A stretch of DNA of 64,000 nucleotides from Micromonospora sp. WMMA1363. GTDB lineage: Bacteria; Actinomycetota; Actinomycetes; Mycobacteriales; Micromonosporaceae. Where the stretch lies: NCBI RefSeq assembly GCF_030345795.1, contig NZ_JAUALB010000001.1:4270001-4334000 (forward strand), written 5' to 3'. The notes beneath the pieces are model-generated. The model did not search any database. It was not told the DNA's origin and worked only from the letters and a program-made list of their open reading frames with translations. This document shows positions 49,583 through 57,459 of the stretch, piece by piece; position 1 is the stretch's first letter, and each line of letters begins with the position of its first letter. Position numbers and translations under genes: made by a program.

Positions 49583-50113
49583 TCAGGTCAGCTCGCGGTA
49601 CCGCCCTCGGTAGTGCAGCAGCGGATCCGTCTCCTCGGCCAGCTCGACGGCCTCGATGGTGGCCTCGACCAGCAGACCCCAGCCGTACCCCCGGGCGGTG
49701 TCGAGCCGGCATCCCGCCCACCCACCGGCGTCCGGAGGTACCGGGCCGTAGTCGGTGTCGTTCCACCCGCCGGTGGCGAAGAGGCCGCCGGGGGACGGGA
49801 AGAGCCCGGCGAACCGGTCCGCGAGCTGCCGGTGCGCCGGACCAAGCGGCGCCACCGCGAAGCGGCCGGCCTGCTCGGCCGCCGCCCAGAAGTCGGACTC
49901 CGGGTCGATCAAACCGAGCAGCCGGTCCGGCTCGCCCTCCGCGACCAGGGTCGAGGAGACCGTCAGTCCCGCCGGCCCGGACGCAGTCCAGAGCGTCACC
50001 GGCGCCGGCAGGCGGCCCCGCAACCGACGTACGGGGGACCGCTGGCCGGCGGGGACGGCGAACGGATCAGTGTGGTGGATCTCGGCGCCCGGCTCATGAT
50101 TCACGTGGAACAT
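49583..50113 (-). CDS. Flavin reductase-like FMN-binding split-barrel protein
   Basis: The 176-residue protein has a flavin reductase-like core: RLPAPVTLWTASGPAGLTVSSTLVAEGEP (FMN-binding strand pair), LIDPESDFWAAAEQAGRFAVAPL, LADRFAGLFPSPGGLF and GCRLDTARGYGWGLLVEATIEAV. It lies alone between the symporter operon and the sigma gene block. It could be the reductase partner of a monooxygenase or a stand-alone FMN protein. The start codon region contains a parS-like 16-mer (50097-50112), so coding sequence and that site overlap. Confidence 0.75.
   Translation of the reverse strand: MFHVNHEPGAEIHHTDPFAVPAGQRSPVRRLRGRLPAPVTLWTASGPAGLTVSSTLVAEGEPDRLLGLIDPESDFWAAAEQAGRFAVAPLGPAHRQLADRFAGLFPSPGGLFATGGWNDTDYGPVPPDAGGWAGCRLDTARGYGWGLLVEATIEAVELAEETDPLLHYRGRYRELT
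50097..50112. promoter_or_regulatory. parS-like 16-mer
   Basis: On the minus strand TGTTCCACGTGAATCA matches the ParB site TGTTTCACGTGAAACA at 14 of 16 positions, including the central CACGTG. It lies inside codons 1-6 of the flavin reductase gene. Whether ParB binds cannot be judged without knowing the distance to oriC. Confidence 0.4.
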
Positions 50114-50156
50114 TCTGCCGTCCCGGGCCCCCGCTGCCCTCGCCCGAGCCCACCGA

Positions 50157-50918
50157 CTACTCGGACAAGGTCAGGACTCCGGTTGCGCGACTGTTCTCGT
50201 ACGCACCCCTCGGCTCCGGATCGGTCGCTCCCTGACTTTCGTTCCACGACACCACCGCCGAGTATTCACCGACCGCGCCGGTACCCACCTCCGAGCTTCG
50301 GACGGACACGGTGAGGTCGAGCATCACGCTGTCCTCAACAGCCAGGATCGCCAACCGGCAGGTGACAGCGGTGGAGCGGTCCTGCGCTACGGAGCCGGCA
50401 CACCCCCCAGGCAGCGAGGAAGCCGTGACCATTGCCGGCAGGTATACCCGGACCTGCGGATCCGCCGCCCGCTGCGGCCCCAGGTTGCGGATCGTCAGCC
50501 GGAGGTTACCCACCGCCCGATCCGCGTCGACCACGGTGAGCCGCACATCGTCGCCGCTGACCGACAGATCGGTGATCCGGGGGTCCTCGCTGATCCAGCC
50601 GTCCGGGGGTGCCGGAGTGGAGGCGGTCGTCGCTCCTGGACTGGGCGAAGCCGTCGGTGCCGTCGTGAGCGCGGGAGGTGTGGGACTCGCGGTGTTCGCC
50701 GGAGGCACGGGCGGCTCCGGGTCGGTCCAGGTCGCGGCGAGCGCCGGGGCGGCCACCAGTGCTCCCACCAGCACCCCGGCGGCGACGAACCGGGCGGTAC
50801 GCCGGCGGCTGGCTACCCGCTGAGCAGCGGCCGCGCCGGGCGGCACCACAAGCGGCCCGCCGGCGGTGTACGCGTCGAAGATGTCGTCCAGGTTCAACGT
50901 GACGTCGTGCTCAGACAC
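50157..50918 (-). CDS. Single-pass membrane protein downstream of a SigE-family sigma factor
   Basis: The 253-residue protein has a short cytoplasmic part (VSEHDVTLNLDDIFDAYTAGGPLVVPPGA, about 1-45), a helix (FVAAGVLVGALVAAPALAA), a Pro/Thr/Ser-rich spacer and an outer beta-domain (LRLTIRNLGPQRAADPQVRVYLP, C in GGCAGSVAQD and TCRLAILA). GTG 50918 has GGAGG six bases upstream and overlaps the end of the sigma gene by eight bases. The position suggests a regulatory partner, but it lacks a recognisable zinc anti-sigma motif (HxxxCxxC). I do not recognise the outer domain beyond a DUF11-like beta fold. Confidence 0.72.
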   Translation of the reverse strand: MSEHDVTLNLDDIFDAYTAGGPLVVPPGAAAAQRVASRRRTARFVAAGVLVGALVAAPALAATWTDPEPPVPPANTASPTPPALTTAPTASPSPGATTASTPAPPDGWISEDPRITDLSVSGDDVRLTVVDADRAVGNLRLTIRNLGPQRAADPQVRVYLPAMVTASSLPGGCAGSVAQDRSTAVTCRLAILAVEDSVMLDLTVSVRSSEVGTGAVGEYSAVVSWNESQGATDPEPRGAYENSRATGVLTLSE

Positions 50919-51465
50919 AGGGGTCCTCCGTCCGCGCATCAGTGAGGGCGGTGGCGAGCGCGGCCCGGCCGCGGTGCAGCCAGGACTTCACGGTGCCGAG
51001 CGCCACCCCCTCCGCGTCGGCGATCTCGGCGACGCTGACGTCGGCCACGTGGAACAGCACGATCGCCCGCCGCTGGTTATCCGGCAGGGTAGCGAGGGCG
51101 TGCGCCAACGCCACCCGGTCTGGTCCGGGCCCGGCAACAATCTGGTCGCGGTGATACCTCGCGTGGGCGCGGGCGGCGCGTAACCGGCGCCAGCGATTCC
51201 GCACCACGTTCATGGCGACCTTGCGGACCCACGCCGCCGGTCGGTCGTAGCGGACCAGCTTGTCCCACCGGGCCCAGGCACGGCTGAACGCCTCCTGGAC
51301 CGCGTCCTGGGCGTGGTCGATGTCGGCTGTGTACGCGTACAGCTGGAGCATCAACGGCTGGAAGTTGGCCGCGTAGAACTCCTCGAAGCTGTCGCCCACG
51401 CCCCCCGTGGGCGTGGGCGGCAGCGTCTCCCGAACACCGCCGGGGTCGTGCATCCGCACCATCAT
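50911..51465 (-). CDS. SigE-family ECF RNA polymerase sigma factor
   Basis: The 184 residues comprise region 2 (FEEFYAANFQPLMLQLYAYTADIDHAQDAVQEAFSRAWARW) and region 4 (LPDNQRRAIVLFHVADVSVAEIADAEGVALGTVKSWLHRGRAAL). The linker is short. The SigE-type actinobacterial subfamily lacks the long C-terminal extension. ATG 51465 follows GGGAGG at 8 nt. The next gene, overlapping by eight bases, encodes a membrane protein that may sense an outside signal. The regulon is unknown. Confidence 0.9.
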   Translation of the reverse strand: MMVRMHDPGGVRETLPPTPTGGVGDSFEEFYAANFQPLMLQLYAYTADIDHAQDAVQEAFSRAWARWDKLVRYDRPAAWVRKVAMNVVRNRWRRLRAARAHARYHRDQIVAGPGPDRVALAHALATLPDNQRRAIVLFHVADVSVAEIADAEGVALGTVKSWLHRGRAALATALTDARTEDPCV

Positions 51466-51565
51466 GCTGGCGCCTCCCGTGCTGGCCCGCCGCCCGAGCG
51501 CGGCTTCGTCCAACACACCCCTTGCCACCGGCCCCGGTTGCGGCCAAACCGGGGCCGCCGACAGA

Positions 51566-53242
51566 TCAGCGGCGCGGGGTGACCGCGGCCAGGAGTTCGG
51601 GCTGGCGGCGGTCGAGGACGTCGCCGGCCAGGTAGGCACCCAGCAGCGCCGCACCCAGCCCGTACGCCGCGCCGACCGGCAGGGCCAGCCAGAGCCAGAC
51701 GTCGCCGAGCAGCGCGGCGGCCACCACCATCGGGATCGCCACGACTGCCGAGGCGAGCATCGACAGCGCGGTCAGGAAACTGCGGGCCACCCCGACGCCG
51801 CTGTTGAGGGCGAACGGGTTGCTCGTCTCCGGCAGCGCGTACGGCCCGAGCACCGAGAGGTGTGTGTTGACCGCCAGCCCGGCGCCGTACGTGGCGAGCA
51901 GGCTGCCCGCCGTCACGCCGACCCAACCCGGCTCGCCCAGGATCAGGGCGAGCACCACGGAGACGACCACGACCAGCGGCAGCACGTAGAGCGAGAAGGC
52001 AGCCATCCGGGCGCGCAACTCCACCTTCCCCGGTACGCCCGCGACCACGTGCGCCGCGTACGCGCTGCCGTCGAAGCCGAACTGGTTGGCCAGGGTGACC
52101 GCGGCCAGCACGCCAACGAAGAGCATCGACAGGCTGACCAGCACCGGTGACGACTCCCCCGTGGCCGTGAAACCCTGCTCGTCCACGGTGAATCCAGCCC
52201 CGCCGACGTTGACCATCGCCGGCACGAAGAGACCGACCACCGCGAGCGTGATCAGATTCGCCCGCCGCCGGGCGTCCCGCCACCAGTAGCGCGCCTCCCG
52301 CGCCACCAGCGCGCCGAACCGATCCCGGGGAAGCCAGCGCAACATGCGGGGGAGGAACTCGGCGACGGCGGTGCCGGTCGTCCCCGGTCGCGCCGCGGCC
52401 CCGCCGCTGCTCGCCGCGCCGACCATCGCCGACTCCAGCGAGCGAGACCACCAGGCGAGCAGCGCCACCACGGTGAGCGCGGTGATCAGCAGCTTCACCG
52501 GTGCGGCCCAGACCCGGCCCAACGCCACGTCGATGCCCGCGGTCCACGGCGCGCCGAAGGGCGTCCAGCCCACCACGGTCGCCACCGAGGCATACCGGTC
52601 CCACTGCGCGTGGCGCAGGGCGGCCATCGCGGCCAGTTGCAGCGGGCCGAACAGCGCTGCGGTCGCGGCCAGCAGCACCCCGGCCAGGTCGCGTACCCGG
52701 CGGGACCTCAGCATGGTGGCGAACGCGCTGGTGACCGCTCGGGCGGCGGCGACGCAGAGCAGCAGGCCGGCCAGCACGCCAACCGCCTGCACCACTGCGG
52801 CGGACCACCCGCCCAGCGCGCCGGCCGTGACCACCAGGCCGGCGAGCGCCAGCAGCACGGCGACCGCCGGGACGCTGACCAGCGCCGCCGCGAACAGGCC
52901 GGTGACCAGTGTCCGGCGGGGCAGCGGAAGCAGCGCGAAGCGGGCCGGGTCCAGCGTCTCGTCGACGCCGAAGAAGACCAGCGGTAGCAGCAGCCAGCCC
53001 AGCACCACCAACCCGCCGCCGAACGCCGCGACCAGCATCGCGTACCGATCGCCGCCGGCCAGGCCCGGGGCTGCGAAGAGGAAGAAGCCGGTCGCGGCGA
53101 ACCAGAGCCCGACCACCGAGCCGACCACGAAAAGGGCGATCCGCCAGCCCTGACCACGGAAGTTGTTGCCCATCACCCGTAGCTTGAGCCGCACGAAGTA
53201 CCGGGCGGAGACCCGCCGGGCCGGCGCCGTCGGCGCGGTCAC
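51566..53242 (-). CDS. ABC exporter permease
   Basis: The 558-residue polytopic protein has about 12 hydrophobic segments: IALFVVGSVVGLWFAATGFF, YAMLVAAFGGGLVVLGWLLLPLVFFGVDETLDPARFALLP, then TLVTGLFAAALVSVPAVAVLLAL and further helices to the C-terminus (ALLGAYLAGDVLDRRQPELL). The FGVDETLDPARFALLPLPRR segment typifies large ABC-2-like permeases in actinobacteria. GTG 53242 overlaps the stop of the ATPase gene by four bases (GTGA). Substrate unknown, possibly a lipid or drug. Confidence 0.82.
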   Translation of the reverse strand: MTAPTAPARRVSARYFVRLKLRVMGNNFRGQGWRIALFVVGSVVGLWFAATGFFLFAAPGLAGGDRYAMLVAAFGGGLVVLGWLLLPLVFFGVDETLDPARFALLPLPRRTLVTGLFAAALVSVPAVAVLLALAGLVVTAGALGGWSAAVVQAVGVLAGLLLCVAAARAVTSAFATMLRSRRVRDLAGVLLAATAALFGPLQLAAMAALRHAQWDRYASVATVVGWTPFGAPWTAGIDVALGRVWAAPVKLLITALTVVALLAWWSRSLESAMVGAASSGGAAARPGTTGTAVAEFLPRMLRWLPRDRFGALVAREARYWWRDARRRANLITLAVVGLFVPAMVNVGGAGFTVDEQGFTATGESSPVLVSLSMLFVGVLAAVTLANQFGFDGSAYAAHVVAGVPGKVELRARMAAFSLYVLPLVVVVSVVLALILGEPGWVGVTAGSLLATYGAGLAVNTHLSVLGPYALPETSNPFALNSGVGVARSFLTALSMLASAVVAIPMVVAAALLGDVWLWLALPVGAAYGLGAALLGAYLAGDVLDRRQPELLAAVTPRR

Positions 53243-54003
53243 CGCGACAGCCACGCCAGCTCCTCGCCAGTCGCCGTGCGGCCGCCGACGACCTCCACGA
53301 ACACCTGCTCCAGGGAGCGGTCCCCGCGCACCTCGTCCAGCGTGCCGACCCGGATGATCGTGCCCGCGGCGAGGATCGCCACGTGCGAGCAGAGCCGTTC
53401 CACCACCTCCATCACATGACTGGAGAACACCACCGTTCCGCCACCGGCCACGTACCGCTGGAGGATGTCCCGGATCAGTGCCGCCGACACCGGGTCCACC
53501 GCCTCGAACGGCTCGTCCAGCACCAGCAGCCGCGGCCCGTGCAGCAGCGCGCAGGCCAGGCCGATCTTCTTCTTCATGCCGGCCGAATAGTCCACCACCA
53601 GGGTTCGGCCGGCGTCGGCGAGGGCGAGCACGTCCAGCAGCTCCGCCGCCCGCTGGTCGACGACCGCCGGGTCCATGCCGCGTAGCAGACCGTGGTAGGC
53701 GAGCAGTTCCGCGCCGGTGAGCCGGTCGAAGAGACGTACACCGTCCGGCATGACGCCGAGCAGCCGCTTCGCCCGGACCGGGTCGGCCCACACGTCGTGC
53801 CCGAGCACCCAGGCACGCCCGGCGTCCGGCCGGAGCAGGCCCACCGCCATCGACAGGGTGGTGGTCTTGCCGGCGCCGTTCGGCCCGAGCAGGCCGTAGA
53901 ACGAACCGGCCGGCACGCTCAGGTCGACGCCAGCCACCGCGATCTTGCTGTCGAAGCGCTTGACCAGGCCGCGCAGCGCGAGGGCGGGGTGCTCACCAGT
54001 CAT
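53239..54003 (-). CDS. ABC transporter ATP-binding protein
   Basis: The 254-residue ATPase has Walker A LLGPNGAGKTTT (about 38-49), a signature-like YSAGMKKKIGLACALL (about 135-150), Walker B RLLVLDEPFEAVDPVSA (about 155-171) and H-switch FSSHVMEVVE. The signature departs from the usual LSGGQ, as in several exporter-type ATPases. ATG 54003 lies 7 nt after a TACGGT box, compatible with leaderless transcription. It is divergent from a small gene and forms an operon with the permease. Confidence 0.9.
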   Translation of the reverse strand: MTGEHPALALRGLVKRFDSKIAVAGVDLSVPAGSFYGLLGPNGAGKTTTLSMAVGLLRPDAGRAWVLGHDVWADPVRAKRLLGVMPDGVRLFDRLTGAELLAYHGLLRGMDPAVVDQRAAELLDVLALADAGRTLVVDYSAGMKKKIGLACALLHGPRLLVLDEPFEAVDPVSAALIRDILQRYVAGGGTVVFSSHVMEVVERLCSHVAILAAGTIIRVGTLDEVRGDRSLEQVFVEVVGGRTATGEELAWLSR

Positions 54004-54077
54004 GCGTCCGACCGTATCCGGTCGACACCCGTGTTCCGGTCCGAGCGCTCGGGTCCGTCGTGTAACCGGGGCCACGT

Positions 54078-54335
54078 GTGGCGGGTGACGGGTCGTTCCT
54101 GGTCGTCGTTGAGATCGAGGGCGTAGGAAACAGTTGGGCCGTCGTCCGCCAAGGCGATCTGGTCGCGGAGGTTCGGCTCAAGCGGAAGGACCTGGAGGGG
54201 GCGAGGCTGCTGGCAGAGCGTGCCGCGGCGCGTCTCTGCGCCGGCACCGACTCCTGCTGGAGCGACCGCCCGGTCAGGGACCCATCCTGGGGAAGGGGCC
54301 GTGGCTCACAGCCGCAGGGACTCGGGGGCGTGTAG
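54078..54335 (+). CDS. Possible small hypothetical protein
   Basis: An 85-codon frame beginning GTG with a protein-like core (SFLVVVEIEGVGNSWAVVRQ, then DLVAEVRLKRKDLEGARLLAERAAARL). The tail is low-complexity Arg/Gly. Third-position GC looks high, and the core resembles a small beta-hairpin/helix protein, but there is no clear ribosome site and no recognised family. Its last 30 bases overlap the end of the convergent symporter gene. It may be real or a chance frame. Confidence 0.4.
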   Translation: MAGDGSFLVVVEIEGVGNSWAVVRQGDLVAEVRLKRKDLEGARLLAERAAARLCAGTDSCWSDRPVRDPSWGRGRGSQPQGLGGV

Positions 54336-55946
54336 GCGGAGCATTGTGGTGCCGACGCCGGCGGGGACGCGGCGGCGGGTGGCCATCGACACGGCCACCA
54401 TGACGGTGAAGGCGAGCGGCACCGTCCAGGCGGCCGGCTGCGCGGTGAGCGTGGCCGGCCAGCCGGCCAGCGGCGGCCCGAGCACCGTCACCAGCACCGC
54501 TCCGATCGCGGCGCCGCCGCCGGCCAGCACACCGGCGGCGGCGCCGAGGTCGGTCAGTCCCCGCCACCAGATGCCGAGCACCAGCAGCGGGCAGAAGCTC
54601 GACGCGGCGACTGCGAACGCCAGCCCGACGACCTGCGACACGTCCAAACCGGAGACGTTGAGGGCGAGCATCGCCGGCACCGCCCCGGCGATCACGGTGG
54701 CGAGCCGGAACCCGCGGACCGAGCCCCGACCTAGCACGTCCGTCGAGATCACACCGGCGACGCTGGTGAGCAGGCCGGAGGAGGTGGAGAGGAACGCCGC
54801 GAACGCCCCGGCGGCGACCAGCGCGGCGAGCAGCCGGCCGGTGACGCCGTCGCCCAGCGCCGTGCCGGGCAGGAGCACCACCACCGCGTCGGTCTGCCCG
54901 GTGACCAGCAGGTGCGGGGTGTAGATCCGGCCGAGCACCCCGTAGATGGTGGGGAGCAGATAGAAGGCGCCGACGAGGGCCAGCACGACCAGCGTGGTGC
55001 GCCGGGCGGCGGCGCCGTCGGGGTTGGTGTAGAAACGGACCAGCACGTGCGGCAGACCCATGGTGCCCAGGAAAGTGGCCAGGATCAGCGAATACGTGGC
55101 GAACAACCCCTGGTCGTCGTCGCTCGCGGTGCTCGGCAGCAGCCAGTCGGAAGCGTCGGTGGCCGCCCCGGAAACCTCCGGCACCGGGTCGCCCGCTCCG
55201 AAGGTCAGCTCGTCGCCGGGACGTACCTCCCGGGTGTTCCCGTCCGGCAGGGTGAGCGTCGCGGGATGCTCGACCACCACGGTGGTCGCGGACCGGAACG
55301 TCGGGCCGTCGGGCGGGGTGACCGCCGGGCGGTCGTCAGCCTGCCACTGCAACGCCAGGAAGACCGCCGGTACGGCGAGTGCGGTCAGCTTCAGCCAGTA
55401 CTGAAAGGCCTGGACGAAGGTGATCGCGCGCATGCCGCCGAGCGCCACGTTAGCGGTGACCACCGCGGCCACCACGAGGGCACCCACCGGGTACGGCGAA
55501 CCGACCACCGTGGCCAGTGTCAGCCCGGCACCCTGCAACTGCGGTACCAGGTACAGCCACCCGATGAAGATCACGAAGACGGTGGCGAGGACGCGCAGTC
55601 GCCGCGAGCCCAGCCGCAGCTCGCAGAAGTCGGGCAGGGTGAAGGCGCCCGAGCGGCGCAGCGGCGCGGCCACGAAGAGCAGCAGCGCCAGATACCCGGC
55701 GGCGAACCCGACCGGGTACCAGAGCACGTCGACGCCGTACTTGAGGACCAGGCCGGCGATGCCGAGGAAACTCGCGGCCGACAGGTACTCCCCGCCGATC
55801 GCGGCGGCGTTCCAGGTCGGGCTGATGGTCCGGGACGCGACCAGGAAGTCGGAGGTGGTGCGGGCCAGCCGCAACCCGTAGAAGCCGATGCAGACGGTGA
55901 CCAGGGTGACCGCGACGATCGCCGGGACGACGTACCCGTTGCTCAC
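54306..55946 (-). CDS. Sodium:solute symporter, second copy
   Basis: The 546-residue SSS transporter has about 13 helices: RTTSDFLVASRTISPTWNAAAIGGEYLSAASFLGIAGLVLKY, VALGGMRAITFVQAFQYWLKL, GTMGLPHVLVRFYTNPDGAAARR, SSGLLTSVAGVISTDVLG. It is a diverged relative of the first copy at 47347-49020. An inserted outer loop (PPDGPTFRSATTVVVEHPATL to SGAATDASDWLLP) of about 75 residues is unique to this copy. GTG 55946 follows GGAG at 8 nt and lies 2 bp after the stop of the small membrane gene. Likely carboxylate uptake. Confidence 0.87.
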   Translation of the reverse strand: MSNGYVVPAIVAVTLVTVCIGFYGLRLARTTSDFLVASRTISPTWNAAAIGGEYLSAASFLGIAGLVLKYGVDVLWYPVGFAAGYLALLLFVAAPLRRSGAFTLPDFCELRLGSRRLRVLATVFVIFIGWLYLVPQLQGAGLTLATVVGSPYPVGALVVAAVVTANVALGGMRAITFVQAFQYWLKLTALAVPAVFLALQWQADDRPAVTPPDGPTFRSATTVVVEHPATLTLPDGNTREVRPGDELTFGAGDPVPEVSGAATDASDWLLPSTASDDDQGLFATYSLILATFLGTMGLPHVLVRFYTNPDGAAARRTTLVVLALVGAFYLLPTIYGVLGRIYTPHLLVTGQTDAVVVLLPGTALGDGVTGRLLAALVAAGAFAAFLSTSSGLLTSVAGVISTDVLGRGSVRGFRLATVIAGAVPAMLALNVSGLDVSQVVGLAFAVAASSFCPLLVLGIWWRGLTDLGAAAGVLAGGGAAIGAVLVTVLGPPLAGWPATLTAQPAAWTVPLAFTVMVAVSMATRRRVPAGVGTTMLRLHAPESLRL

Positions 55947-55948
55947 CC

Positions 55949-56416
55949 TCAGCGCTCCGGTCGCTGAACCAGGTCCGTGAATTCCTGCTCGTTGCGCTCG
56001 GCCAGCCGTACGTACGCCCAGCCGACGGCGACCAGGAACGGGAAGGCGGCCACCCCGAGCAGTAGCCACGGCAGGTTCACGCCGAGCACGGTGACCCGGC
56101 CGACCGCGGGAGCGACGGCGAACAGCCAGGGCAGCCCGCCGAGTCCGATCGTCACCACCAGCGACAGCCGCAGCGCGAGGGAGAGCTGCGCGCGGACCAG
56201 ACCGCGGACGAGCGCCTCGCCTACCCGGGTCTGCTGGGCCAGCTCGGTGCGGGTGCGGTCGCTGTGGCTCTCCCGCCGGATCACATCGGCGAGCACGATC
56301 CGGGTCCGTGTCGAGGTCGGGGCGGTCTGTGTCGGCACCCGGGCGGCGCCGTCACGCGCCGCCCGGGGCCACGTCCGCGCCCCAGCCTTGGAAACGGGAT
56401 CGTCGGCAGCGGCCAC
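55949..56416 (-). CDS. Small membrane protein partnering the second symporter
   Basis: A 155-residue protein with a polar N-terminus (about 1-70) and two helices (LSLALRLSLVVTIGLGGLPWLFA and LPWLLLGVAAFPFLVAVGWAYV) and a charged C-terminus (RLAERNEQEFTDLVQRPER). The topology and position match DUF485, but the sequence is more diverged than in the gene at 48998. It ends 2 bp before the symporter gene starts, so the pair should be co-transcribed. Confidence 0.78.
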   Translation of the reverse strand: MAAADDPVSKAGARTWPRAARDGAARVPTQTAPTSTRTRIVLADVIRRESHSDRTRTELAQQTRVGEALVRGLVRAQLSLALRLSLVVTIGLGGLPWLFAVAPAVGRVTVLGVNLPWLLLGVAAFPFLVAVGWAYVRLAERNEQEFTDLVQRPER

Positions 56417-56467
56417 TCCGGCAGTCTCGCCGGATCACCGGGATTGTCAAGCGGTATGTAGGCGGCC

Positions 56468-56507
56468 TGTGGACAACCTGTGGAGAATGAGTCACCCCTG
56501 TGGATAA
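56468..56507. promoter_or_regulatory. Cluster of three DnaA-box-like 9-mers
   Basis: TGTGGACAA (56468-56476), TGTGGAGAA (56479-56487) and TGTGGATAA (56499-56507), all in one orientation. Read on the minus strand these are TTGTCCACA, TTCTCCACA and TTATCCACA; the first and last match the DnaA consensus exactly. They lie in the gap between the small membrane gene and the prepilin peptidase, 190-230 bp before the latter. No dnaA or dnaN is near, so this is not the origin core. Confidence 0.6.
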
Positions 56508-56700
56508 CTTCCGGGCTCTCCTGGCTGACCTGCGTTGATGGCCGGGCTCGGGTGTGGGTGACCCTGAACCTGTCGAGGGGTTTACCCAGGTCGAACGCGA
56601 CCGGCCGGGCAGCCGAGGCGGAGCCGGGCCAGGTGCGGGTTGCCCCACCAGCACACCAGCCTCGGCGCGCCCCGACCGATCCAGATCGCCGGCGGTCGGC

Positions 56701-57459
56701 ATGGATACGATCCCGGCCGTGCTGCTCACCCTTGTCGCTGCCGCCACCGTCGCCGGGGCCGGCTGGGGGATGCTGGTCCCCGGTCTGGTCGACCGGTACG
56801 CGGTGAACTGGCCGGCCGGCCAGCCGAAGCCACCCTGGCGTGGCACCTGTCCCGACTGCGCGACGACGAGCCCACCCTGGTGGCGGTCGTCGGGCCGGTG
56901 CCCGCGGTGTGGGCGGCTACCGGTCCCGGGCCGGGCGGTCACCGTGCCGCTGGGCGCCGTGGCAAGCGGAGCTGTCGCGGCCGCCGTCGGCCCGACCTGG
57001 GCGCTGCCGGCGTTCCTGTCGCTGTCCGCTCTCGCGGTGCCGCTGGCCCTGGTCGACCTGCGGGTGCTCCGGCTGCCCGACCCGCTGGTCGGTGCGGCCC
57101 TCCTCGGCGGGGCGGTGTTTCTCCCGGTTGCGGCGGTCGCGGAGCAGGCCGTCCCGTCGCTGGCACGTGCGGCGCTCGCCGCCGTGGCCTGTGCCGCCGG
57201 CTACCTGACCCTCGCCCTGCTGCCCCGCTCCCCGCTCGGCTTCGGCGATGTGAAGCTCGGCGTCGTCCTCGGGCTGCACCTCGGGTGGCTGGGCTGGCCG
57301 GTCGTGACGGCCGGTGTGCTGCTGGCCCCGCTGGTGAACCTTCCGCTGGTCGCCGGCCTTCTGGTCAGCCGCCGTGCCGGCTGGCGGACGCCCGTGCCGT
57401 ACGGGCCGGCGATGCTCGGGGCGGCACTTGTCGCACTGCTCGTCGGGCGGACCGGCTAG
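56701..57459 (+). CDS. Prepilin peptidase (A24 family)
   Basis: The 252-residue aspartic protease in the membrane cleaves type IV prepilin-like leaders. The cytoplasmic CxxC pair (CPDCATTSPPWWRSSGRCPRCG) near residues 50-71 is typical of full-length enzymes. The active aspartates lie in ALVDLRVLRLPDPL (about 118-131) and SPLGFGDVKLGVVLG (about 177-191). Several helices surround these. No pilin genes are in the window, so Tad/Flp pili or a type II-like system are elsewhere. Its stop overlaps the convergent LytTR regulator gene by four bases. Confidence 0.9.
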   Translation: MDTIPAVLLTLVAAATVAGAGWGMLVPGLVDRYAVNWPAGQPKPPWRGTCPDCATTSPPWWRSSGRCPRCGRLPVPGRAVTVPLGAVASGAVAAAVGPTWALPAFLSLSALAVPLALVDLRVLRLPDPLVGAALLGGAVFLPVAAVAEQAVPSLARAALAAVACAAGYLTLALLPRSPLGFGDVKLGVVLGLHLGWLGWPVVTAGVLLAPLVNLPLVAGLLVSRRAGWRTPVPYGPAMLGAALVALLVGRTG

